A program made the position numbers and the translations under genes. Below are positions 22,759 to 34,639 of a DNA stretch of 64,000 nucleotides, piece by piece. The DNA is from Parasponia andersonii (Eukaryota; Streptophyta; Magnoliopsida; Rosales; Cannabaceae), in contig JXTB01000134.1 in the NCBI GenBank assembly GCA_002914805.1, forward strand, positions 395,318 to 459,317. Reading direction: 5' to 3'. Within the stretch, counting starts at the first letter, position 1, and the number at the start of each line of letters is the position of its first letter. Below the pieces are notes generated by a model, which worked only from the letters and a program-made list of their open reading frames with translations, was not told the DNA's origin and ran no database searches.

Positions 22759-24821
22759 CAGAGCTGCAAATATGGGCTGTCCGACCTCACCTGTTCGGGT
22801 TAGAAGGGAAATTTGGGCTAGTCAGAGAATAGTAAAGAGTCGGGCTAGTCCGGCCCGAAAATCTAAAAGGAAGGCCTGACTTAGCCTTATAGCCCGATGG
22901 CTAAATACTGGGCTAGTGACTGGTTCAAATTAATGAAATCTTCTCCCAAATACAGGAGTGTCAAAGTAATAAATTACTTAGCAAGACTGATGTCGATCTA
23001 CAGGAAGGTTAATGAATAATACAAGACCATAACATATATATTACAAGAATAAAAAGGATGAGAGAAAATAAAAATAGGATAATTATAACAATATGAAACG
23101 AAGTGACAAGAAATATACTGATATGAAGATGCAAAACTAAACACTTGCTAAGATTAGGGGATCTATGATTGGGTATATCAAATAAGTATAACCTAAGCTC
23201 TTTTATCACTGAATTAGAATTCACACACAATAGAGGTTCCAATTAGAGAATTTATCATTAAAAGTCCATTATTAGTTATTTATGTGATTATATTAGTTTT
23301 CTTAATTACCTTTCTTGATAACACCAATACTTGTAAATGTGGTTAAGCATTTATAGTACCACCTTATGTCTACAACAAATCAAAATCTATTCTTAGTATA
23401 ACTGGTACAAAAAGAATTAAGTATTTGTTTCACCAAAGGTTAACTACAATGAATCAAAACCCATCACTTAACAAGGAGGTTAATAAGATTGATTAAGAAA
23501 ATTAATTAACACATGCATAATAGTTATTAAAGGATATAAGCAATGAGGTCTATATAGAGTTTAAATTATATCTATTTTCTCTCAAGAGATTCACCCTTTC
23601 ACCTTAGCAACATATAAGATTAACTAAACATGATGAAGAAGAACAACAAGTATGAACACAATATAAATATAACTTTTAATATAAAATTCTTACTATTTTG
23701 AAGGCAGAGCAAGATTATAACAACATGAATAACAAGGGGAGAACAAAAAAGAGTGATCTTGATTTCAAACCAAGATACCTCCTAATCCTGGCTTAAGTAT
23801 CTATTTATAGAAAAATTTAGAGATACAAAATCAATATAGGCAAAGGATAAGTACAAGATGACACTTTGTTTTGGTAGATTCAGTCACTCCTAAAGATGTA
23901 TTTAGAACTCAATAAATTTAGACGAAAAAGGTCTTAATTAAAGAAGAGAAAATGCAGCCTAACTCTTAGGAGTCGTGTGCCATTAAAATTGCATCCATCA
24001 TAGCCTTATTTCTTGATTCGGAGAAAAAATCATGAAGATAGGTTCTGCTAAGTCAAAACTAGTTGTTGATTTTATTATTTAGAAAGATTCAATATTTTCA
24101 CCCATATTTCCATTTTTTTGGAATTTTCTCAAAGAACAAATCATCTAGATCATTTTGTGTACGTATCTATACATCACGAATCACTCTATTTAGGATTGTA
24201 TTGAGGCCAAAATGGGACAAATATTAAAGTGTATTAGGCTGAATGTGAATGCAGTCAAATTTGTAATATTATTCATCTGAAACCCATTTCAAAATAAGGT
24301 AGGAAGATCTTATGAATTGAGTTTAGTTGAGCATTAAGTTCAAAATCCATGAGTTCAAGAATTGGATCAATCTCCCATATAGTTTAGAATCTGTGCCCAT
24401 TTTACGAAACCTACGCAAAAAAGTATATTTAAAACAAATTAGGGGTAACTCTTACTTTTATGCCTATGTCTACAAAAGTGCTCTAATTTAGAGAATTTAA
24501 TGAAACGCTAAGTGTATAATAATAATATAATCTCATAATAAATGTACATAATTAGACGTTTATTAGCTAGGCTAAAACCAGGTCGGGCCAAGACTAGATC
24601 ACGCTGAGTTGATACTATTTTGTAAAAATATTATTTTTTAATAATAATTACAATAACGATGAAAATTTTCTTTAAAAAATGTAAAAAATAGGCCACCGGG
24701 TTGGGCCGACGAACTCACTACCTCGGCCCAACTCGACCCGAGCTATGAATAGTGTCAGGCCAGGGCCAAATTTATGGGATGCGAGCCAGCCCGTTTGGCC
24801 CAACCCATATTTACAGTTCTA
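22759..24821. mobile_element. Non-autonomous hAT element with TIRs and 8-bp TSD
   Basis: The left end CAGAGCTGCAAATATGGGCT and the right end (reverse complement TAGAACTGTAAATATGGGTT) are imperfect terminal inverted repeats of hAT type. The flanks GGTGTATA (22751-22758) and TGTGTATA (24822-24829) match at 7 of 8 bases, the target-site duplication length of hAT. Sub-terminal regions are rich in GGGC/GGCCCA words on both sides (22780-22920 and 24590-24810). The 2063-bp interior shows no hAT transposase (no dimerisation-domain frame), so it depends on enzymes supplied elsewhere. A few differences in TIR and TSD suggest moderate age. Confidence 0.82.
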
Positions 24822-24829
24822 TGTGTATA

Positions 24830-25277
24830 GAGAGTAATTGAGGGGTGATAAATAGACCCGCTCTTCATACTAGAACAATTTGTCATTTTGTTCATTTCTT
24901 TTACCCTTAGTACGAATTTGCTCCCTCATTTTAATTTTGTATTCGAATGTCCCTAAATGATAAATATGATTTTTTCTCTAAGCACTAATACTGTTAAAAG
25001 ATGGTTAGTAGGCAAGGGCCAAATAATCATTTCACTTTTTTAAAGAATTAAATAAATGCTGTTACTAGGCTTTTTTTAAAAAAAAATTAGGAAGTTATGA
25101 TTATTTATTTTTTTTCCCATTAAATACGTGAAATAAACGAAAAGGAGGTAAAATAACATTTTTTTACATGGTGAAATATTAAAAACGAAAAGCAAAATAG
25201 GTATGGATTTCTTTTTTTTTTTTTTTTGTTCTCAGATGTAGCATATAATCAAATCATTAGTCAAAATTTTTTATATT
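24830..25277. other. AT-rich spacer
   Basis: No gene is supported. It has a T run near 25210-25227 and otherwise unremarkable A/T-rich sequence. Confidence 0.4.
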
Positions 25278-26449
25278 AATAGCTCGAGTGGTCCATGAAC
25301 TTCTTAAAATATGACAGTTTCGTTAGTTAGACAAATGACTCAGTTAGTCATTAAATTTATGTTTTAGTGACAATTTAGTTCAAATTGCTAAAATTATTAA
25401 ATTTAGGAGTAAACTATATTATTGTTCAAGTCAAAATCCATAAATTCTCCAATTTTTGGTTGAAGTTTTGGGGAAAAAAAAAGAAGCCCAAATATAATTT
25501 TCAAGAAAAATGTAGGGAAATAGAAAAAGAAAATTTAAGTGACAAGATAGCTAAATACTAATATTAGTATATTTCTAGTTGTTATTTTTTGTTTCATGTT
25601 TTCTAACTATGCACGTGATATTCACATGAGAACTTTTTCTAAGATTTAAAATAATTTTAGACTAAATTATAATATAAATTCAAAGAATGTTAGCTATTAA
25701 TTTAATTCAATGACTTAATTGTGGTATTTTGAAACATTCATGTACTACAAGTACTAAAAATATTTTATTTAAGAGAAACATCAGAGACACAAAATATACA
25801 CATAATAATGTGTCATTGATTTTAACTATCCATGAGTTTTCAACTAGGATCCTATATAACGTATATAGATAACTACAAGAACATGTCACATCACTGCGTG
25901 TATGTTTCATATGTATATTTTATGTGTTCATAACATTATTTATTATTTAATCATATTTATATTTGACTCTTTAAAAAGTCAAATTACTATTTGACCATTA
26001 TCTATTAATAATCTTCTAATCGTATAAGTGTTAGGTGGCAAGGTGGAACTTGGACACTTGAATTCATAAATCAAATGTAAGGGATAAATTAACACTAATA
26101 ACAAAATGGCTAAATGTTTTTTATTGTGAAAAATAGGTCTTGTATGACATATTTAGAAAATATTTGAAAAAAATGGTGAGTTGATGCAAAAAATAACCTA
26201 TTTAAAAAATATAATTTTTTTAAATAATAACTAGTAATCAGTAATTAGTTTCTTGAAATTGGTAACTAATAACCAAATGTATTTATAATTAATAATTATT
26301 TTAAAAGTGATATTTTTCTAAATATTATTTTAAAAGTGATATTTTTCTAAAGTGGTTATTAGAATTATCCGTACGGTATGAATTACCCTAATCTAGTAAT
26401 GTAGTTTTTTTTTTTTTTTAAAAGGACACCCAATTCTAGTGGTTGTTTA
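25278..26449. repeat. Tandem duplication, copy 1 (upstream of SNF2 gene)
   Basis: It starts TTAATAGCTCGAGTGGTCC and ends with a T15 run, AAAAGGACACCCAATTCTAG and TGGTTGTTT. The same order of sequence repeats directly in the next copy, with point differences and a few indels. This copy is longer mainly because of extra sequence near 25800-25940 and 26160-26340. Its last part contains short imperfect TAGTAACTAATAACC-type words that also occur at about 43690-43850. Confidence 0.9.
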
Positions 26450-27470
26450 ATAGCTCAAGTGGTCCATGAACTTCTTAAAATATGACAATTTTGTTAGTTA
26501 GACAAATGACTCAGTTAGTCGTTGAATTTATGTTTTAGTGACAATTTAGTTCAAATTGCTAAAATTATTAAATTTAGGACTAAACCATATTATTTTTCAA
26601 GTCAAAATCCATAAATTCTCCAATTTTTGGTTGAAGTTTTGGGGAAAAAAAAAGAAGCCCAAATATAATTTTCAAGAAAAAAGTAGGGAAATAGAAAAAG
26701 AAAATTTAAGTGACAAGATAGCTAAATACTAACATTAGTATCTTTCTAGTTGTTATTTTTTGTTTTATGTTTTCTAACTATGCACGTAATATTCACATGA
26801 GAACTTTTTCTAAGATTTAAAATTATTTTAGACTAAATTATAACATAAATTCAAAGAATGTTAGCTATTAATTTAATTCAATGACTTAATTGTCCTATTT
26901 TGAAATGTTCATGTACCACAAGTACTAAAAAGATTTTATTTAAGAGAAACATCATGGACACAAAATACGCATTATTTATTATTTAATCGTATTTGACTCT
27001 TTAAAAAGTCAAATTACTATTTGATCATTGTCGATTGATAACCTTCTAATCCTATAAGTGTTAGGTGGCAAGGTGGAACTTGGACACTTGAATTCAAAAA
27101 TCAAATGTAAGGAATAAATTAACACTAATAGCAAAATGGCTAAATATATTTTTATTGTGAAAATTGGGTCTTAAATGACATATTTAGAAAATATTTGAAA
27201 AATAACCTATTTAAAAAATATAATTTTTTTTAAATAATAATTAATAATCGGTAATTAGTTTCCTGGTAATTAGTAACCAAATGTATTTATAATTAGTAAC
27301 TAATTTTCAGAAATAGATAATTAGTAACTATTTCTAAATATTATTTTAGAAGTGATATTTTTCTAAAGTGGTTATTAGAATTATCCGTACGGTATGAATT
27401 ACCCTACCCTAATCTAGTAATGTAGTTTTTTTTTTTTAAAAGGAGGACACCCAAATGTAGTGGTTGTTTA
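26450..27470. repeat. Tandem duplication, copy 2, abutting SNF2 gene promoter
   Basis: Directly repeats 25278-26449, beginning AATAGCTCAAGTGGTCC and ending CCCAAATGTAGTGGTTGTTTA. It runs up to about 135 bases before the SNF2 gene ATG, so it includes the probable promoter. Copy 1 is therefore a second, displaced copy of the same upstream region. Confidence 0.9.
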
Positions 27471-27604
27471 CCACGTCAGCGGTAGAAATAATTAATTTCA
27501 TTAGAAAAAAGAAAGAGAAAAGCGATGAGCGTAAGAATGGTCTTCTTGGATTTAAATCCTGGACGATCGATTGCCCAAAAATTCTTCAATTTTCAGTTAT
27601 TCCA

Positions 27605-28453
27605 ATGGAGGAGGAACAGGAAGACTCATCGGTTATTCCAGTTCCGGACCACAAGCTCTGCGGTTTCCTCTGCGCGGTTCTTACAGCTACCTCCTCTCAC
27701 CCACTCACTCCCACGCGTCTCGGCACGCGCTTCCACATCCTGCGCCAAAACTCGGAGGTTGTCTTCAGGTCGGAGAACGACGACGTCGTGTTGTCGCTGG
27801 TGAATTCGGGCCCCCATTGCGAGGGGGCTCCGCAACCGCAACCGCAACCGGACGAGAATTGCGGGAAATTCGGGGAGGCGAAGGCGACGAAGGAGGGGGT
27901 TTCGAGTTCGAGAAGGAAGACGAAGAGGAAGAGGAAGAGAAGCATTGGACTGGTCAATGGGAGTATAAGCGTCGTCGAACAGATTTACGCTTTGGTCACC
28001 AACAAGTGCTTGCAAATCGTCGCCAGAATGGTTTGGGCTGAGCCTGCTAGCGGCGGAGGCGGTGGATTTCGGGAGGAGGAGGAGCTTAGGGCTGTCTTAC
28101 TGGTTGATGTTTATCTTCCCATTGAATTGTGGTCTGGATGGCAGTTTCCCAAATGCGGATCGGTCGCCGGTGCCGTCTTTCGACACTTGAGGTACCATGA
28201 TGCTTTGCTTCTTCTCCATTTCTTGAATTCATTAACTGGTTTTGTCAACGGAGTTGGAATTCAGAACCATTCTATTAAATTACTGAGATAGAAAATATTT
28301 GCCACTGGACTGCTTTGAATTAAATGAAAACAATGGTTCTGTTTTGTGTAAGGTTTCCGGTTATTAGTAGATTTGCTACCATGAAAAGCTTGTAGTTTTC
28401 AACGAAGAGGATCCCCTTATTAAAATTAGTAAAAGAGTTGTTTCATATGAGTA

Positions 28454-28493
<40 letters not shown>

Positions 28494-31400
28494 TGGAATA
28501 TTGGTACGTTGCTTATGGCTCCAACATTTGTTCCTACTTGTACTATTTGGGCTGATGAAGATTTTAACACAATTTTTTCTTGCTACAATTTATCTTTTTC
28601 CACTTTAGATTTGTCTTTGGGGTTTATTAGTTCTGTATTGTTACCTTGAAGAAAACCTTCTTTTTTGTTTATGATTAGAAAGCGTGATAGTATGTAGCTA
28701 ATCGTTGAATGGGTTACTAGTTATATTGTGCTACTGCTGAACTTTATTTTTGTGATTATGAAATAGTTGATGACATTAGAAGGACAGAATGTTAAATAAG
28801 AAGTGTCAAATAATTTCTGAAGTGAAGATTGATGGTAGTATTTAAGTTGGCTGTACTACCTGTGAATTCCAGTTTTGGAGATATATGCCATGATTTCACT
28901 GTAAGTTAAGCTGTACCATGTGGCATAGTTCATGTAGAAAATGGAATTTTAGAAATTTTTTGATATTTTTCATTTATAAATGGTAAAAGATTTATTTATT
29001 TATTTTTACCATAAATTTCTTCAGGCTGTAACAAAGCCTTTGGTTTATTGAGTAAATCAGAAAAAAGGCATATCTTTACCTTCTTGAATAAATAAAAAAT
29101 TTGATTCGAATTATACATGCATATATACATAAATGGCTTCATATTTTGTCCTTTCCATGACTTGTGTCCGTTAGTTTTTAAATTTTGCTAAGATAATAGG
29201 AGAGTTGGCTGGCAATGCACTATTGAGAACTTGGCATTATGCAGGTATTTGTATTAGGATTACTTTATGGTTCTATGCTTCTTTTGAGTACTGTTTGTCT
29301 GCAGTATGAGTTGGATACGTACTAACATTATTATAAAAAGCTGGTCAATTGGTTGGATAAAGCAATGAACTGGATTTATTTTTCACTCTTTGAACTCTTA
29401 AACAAAAGTCTCAGTTGATTCATTTTTCTACAAAATACACTGGCTCTCTCCAAATATGGACGACCAGCATATCCATATACATGTATGTGTGTGTGTGCGT
29501 GCGTGCAAGACTGTGTGCGCGCGCGTGTGTGCAAGAGAGTGTGTGTGTGTGTTTATTTCAGCCTAATTAGTCCAAGAACATTTCTCATGCAGTTGTGATT
29601 GGGGACTGAGAAGTTTGATAGTTGCCGGTGGAACTTATGTTAAGGATACTCTAGGTGCTAGTAGGGGCATGTGGAATCTCTCTGATTGTCATGTTCTTGG
29701 ATGCAAGCTGCATTATGATGTTACTGATTCTTCAAAGAGAAGAATGTTCGAACTTCATGAAATTTTTAAGAGTTTACCTAGTGCTGCAGAGATGGGATAT
29801 CTCAACTCTTCTAGTATACAACCAGTTGATGACTCTTGTGGATCTGGCATTTGGGAACTATCTGATGACATTCTGATTAATATACTAGCTGTATTTGGCC
29901 CGACAGAACTTGTTAGGGTTGCTGCAACCTGTCGTCACTTGAGATTCTTGGCTGCATTGATCATGCCATGCATGAAACTTAAATTGTTTCCTCATCAGCA
30001 GGCAGCAGTACAGTGGATGTTACATCGTGAGCAGCATGCTGAAGTCTTGCCACATCCCTTGTACATGGCTTTCTCAACTGAAGATGGATTCTCTTTTTAC
30101 GTAAGCACTATCTCGGGTGAAATAATCTCTGATATAGCTCCCACTGTCAATGATTTTCATGGGGGAATGTTTTGTGATGAACCTGGCTTAGGCAAGACAA
30201 TAACTGCTCTTTCCCTTATTCTTAAGACACTAGGAAAATTGGCAGATATACCAGATGGCTTACAAGTCATCTGGTGTACTCATAATGGTGATCAGAGATG
30301 TGGCTATTATGATCTTGATGGTGATTATACTGCTGGCAGTAATGTGACCCCAGGAAAGAGAGATGTGGGTAAGAAAGCACAAACAGTTGCCGAGCAGCTT
30401 GGCTACTACTCATCTAAAAGAGCCAGGCTAATTTTTCTCAATGAGCAGGTTGCAGGAGTCAGGGATTTATGTTCTAATAAACGAACAGAAACACCAGAAG
30501 CTACATGCTCTGAGCCAGCAATGTCTATATTTCGTTGCACTAGAAGCTTGAGTCGCATCAAGAAAAATCTTACTTTCACAATAGACAGAGAACCTGGTTT
30601 ATGCAATGAAACAAAGGCAGGAAAGAACTCTGGGAGAGTTAAGCAGGCTATAGATGGTCCGGGACACGTCTCTTTGGAAAAGCAAGTTGATATGTCATAT
30701 GAACTTTCGAACAATTCTAAGAGGTGTTCTAAAGTTACTACAGATCATTACAGCTATAATGATACTTGGGTTCAATGTGATGCTTGTGGCAAATGGCGGA
30801 GGTTTCAGGAAAGTAGGATGTCCAATGCTAGTACAGCATGGTTTTGTAGCATGAATAGCGACCCTCTATATCAGAGTTGTATTGTGCCAGAGGAAACTTG
30901 GGACAATGGTGAGCCAATAATGTATTTACCAGGATTCTACACCAAAGAAACGTCTGGAGGACAGGAACAAAATATTTCATTCTTTGCTAGTGTGCTTAAG
31001 GAGCATCGGTCCTTGATAAATTTTGCAACTAAGAAAGCCTTGAGTTGGTTAATTAAACTTTCACCTGACAGACTGTCAGAAATGGAAACAATAGGACTTC
31101 GAGGTCCATTTATCAGCACTTGTATAGAGCCAGGTGAAGATGTTCGTGGGTTTCAAACAATATTTCAATCCTTTGGTCTTAGAAAAGGAGTGGAAAAGAG
31201 CATTATTAGGTGGTATTACCCACGAAACCTTCACAACTTGGTCTTTGATGTGGCTGCTTTGAGAATTGCTCTTTCTGTGCCACTAGATTCAGTCAGGATA
31301 TATCTATCAAAAGCAACCCTCATAGTTGTTCCCGCAAATCTAGTTGATCATTGGAAAACCCAAATTCAGAAGCATGTCAGACTGGGTCAGTTACGGATTT

Positions 31401-34400
31401 ATATTTGGACGGATCATAGAAAGCCTTCTGCGCACAGTCTGGCCTGGGACTATGATGTTGTCATAACTACTTTCAACCGCTTAAGTGCAGAATGGGGATC
31501 CCGTAAGAAAAGCATTCTCATGCAAGTGCATTGGCTTAGGGTCATGTTAGATGAGGGGCATACCCTTGGATCAAGCGTTGGCTTGACCAACAAACTGCAA
31601 ATGGCTGTTTCATTAATTGCTTCAAACCGTTGGATATTAACAGGAACACCAACTCCTAATACACCCAATAGTCAACTATCACACCTTCAACCATTGCTTA
31701 AGTTTCTTCATGAGGAAGCTTATGGGAACAATCAAAAGTCATGGGAAGCTGGGATTCTTAGACCTTTTGAGGCAGAGATGGAAGAAGGACGCTCTCGTCT
31801 GTTGCATTTACTTCGTAGGTGCATGATTAGTGCTCGGAAGGTAGATTTGAAGAATATTCCACCTTGCATCAAGAAAACTACATTCGTTGATTTTACAGAG
31901 GAACATGCAAGAAGTTACAATGAACTAGTAGTTACAGTACAGAGGAATATTTTAATGGCTGACTGGAATGATCCTTCTCATGTTGAAAGTCTGTTAAATC
32001 CAAAGCAATGGAAGTTTCGTAGCACAACTACTAAGAATATTAGGTTATCTTGCTGTGTAGCTGGGCATATAAAAGTAACGGATGCTGGTGAAGATATTCA
32101 AGAAACCATGGATGTTTTAGTTGAAGATGGTCTTGATCCCATGTCAGAGGAGTATGCTTTTATTAAGTATAACCTCCTAAACGGTGGAAATTGTGTTAGG
32201 TGAGTAATAATTGACCTCNGCCGTTTACCTGTCATTACACCATGTAGGCATCTTTTGTGTCTCGATTGTGTTGTTTTGGACAGTGAAAGATGCACTTATC
32301 CTGGCTGTGGCAATTTGTATGAGATGCAGACTCCTGATACCTTAGCACGGCCAGAAAATCCAAACCCAAAGTGGCCTGTCCCAAAAGATCTTATTGAGTT
32401 ACAACCATCATATAAACAGGCACGCTTAGCTGAAAATTTATGTATTTCAGTTCTTTTATGACAAAATATCTAATTTCATGTTTTTCATTTTATTTTACAG
32501 AAAACAATCTAACTTTAATGTGCCATTTGGTGTTTATTCAGGATAACTGGGATCCTGATTGGCAATCAACGTCCAGCAGTAAAGTTGCTTATCTTATACG
32601 TAAATTGAAGGAATTGCAGGATGCTAACAGTGACGTCTATCAGCCTAAGGATGATGGCACTGACGTCCAAAACACTGAGGGCTTACTTTGGTCTTCTAGA
32701 ATAAACAACTCTAATGTACCGACACAAGAGTTTGGCTGTTCCAGAATGAGTTTTACTCACAAAATAATTAAAGATAAAGTTTTGGTATTTTCTCAGTTTC
32801 TGGAGCATATACACGTCATTGAGCAGCAGGTAATCAATGTAAACTTTTTTTTTTTTTTTTTAAATGTTTTATTTACGCATAAAGGTCTCTTAACCTGTTC
32901 TTTTTTTCAGCTAACGATTGCTGATATTAAATTTGCTTGTATGTATAGTCCAATGCATTCTAGCAACAAGGTAGATCTTTTTTCATTCACCCAATTTCTC
33001 TTTGATGCTTATGTGTTTTTTCCTATTTCTTTTGGTTAACTCCATTTATTTTGTTCAGATGAAGTCCTTAGCCATGTTTCAGAATGACACAAATTGCATG
33101 GTGCTTTTGATGGATGGGAGTGCTGCATTGGGTCTAGATTTGAGCTTTGTATCACATGTTTTTTTGATGGAGCCAATATGGGACAAAAGGTTATTTCCTT
33201 TTTTCTGTTTCTTCAATAACTGTTAGACCCATCATTTGACCGAAAGAAATTTTATTGTATTTCTATTTCCACAAAAGAAAGTTTAGTTTTCTGCTGTGTC
33301 CTATTTCTTCCTGGGTATATGCTTATTGTTTGTGTGCAATATTTATTCTGTTGATTGGGACCTGATTAGCATGGAGGAACAAGTCATCAGTCGTGCTCAT
33401 CGGATGGGTGCCACACGTCCTATTCAAGTGGAAACTTTAGCAATGCATGGTACTATAGAAGAGCAAATGCTGGCGTTCTTACAGGTAACTCTTTGGATGA
33501 TTATGCAACCCTGCATAATGATTTTTTTGGTTTTATGAATACCTTATTTTAGACACTGCATGTGTGCAACTCCATAGCCCATTGTCTATAACTTTTGATT
33601 ACTTATGCTTGTTTGTCGCTCATACTTTTTTTTCCGACACACTAGACTTTGTTCTTGAGAGGAGGTAGTGAGTATTAACCTGACCTAAAGAAATAGGATG
33701 TTAATCCAGAATCCATTGGAAAGCAATGAGATGGTTGTTATTTTGTTTTGGTTCTTTATTGGTGAGAAGATCCTAGACTTTGTTCTTGAGAGGAGGTAGT
33801 CAGTGTTAACCTGACGTAAAGAAATAGGATGTTAATCCAGAATCTATATTGGAAAGCAATGAGGTGGTTGTTGTTTGTTTTGGTTCTTTATTGGTGAGAA
33901 GATCCTAGACTTTGTTCTTGAGAGGAGGTAGTGAGTGTTAACCTGACCTAAAGAAATAGGATGTTAATACAGAATCCATTGGAAAGCAATGAGATGGTTG
34001 TTGTTTTGTTTTGGTTCTTTCTTTGTTGTTGAGTAGATCATTTTGTTGCTTTCCTCTAAATACTTTCATTAACTTGACACAGTAGACTTTATGATTGAGA
34101 GGAGGGAATGAGAGTCAATCTAATCTAAAGAAACAGTATGTTAATCCTAAATTCATTGGAAAGCAATGGGATGCTTCTTGTTTTGTTTTGGTTCTTTCAT
34201 TGTTGGTGTGAAGATCATTTTGCTCTTTATCTCTCTCTCGGTTNGCTGTAAATGCTCTTCTAGTTTCTGGCAATCTGTTCTTTATGCATACAAATTTGTG
34301 AAAATATGATAGATTCTTGGAATCTAATAGTTTCTGGCATTCTTGCTAGGTAGGTATGTCTATTGTTGTAAATGGTCTTCTTGTTTCTGTCGATCTGTTT

Positions 34401-34593
34401 TTTATTCATGTGTATGTATATATATATATATTTGTAAATATAATAGTTCCCCGGAAAAAATCTCCCTCTCTCTCTCTCTCTCTCTCTTCAACCTGATCTA
34501 AAGAAACAGGATGTTAATCCAAAATTCATTGGAAAGCAATGGGATGCTTCTTGTTTTGTTTTGGTTCTTTCATTGTTGGGAGAAGATCACTTT

Positions 34594-34639
<46 letters not shown>

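Noticed and set aside
27571-28041. Other-frame open frames across SNF2 exon 1 (both strands)
   Set aside because: This exon is GC-rich, so all frames stay open. Only the frame starting at 27605 matches the known family.
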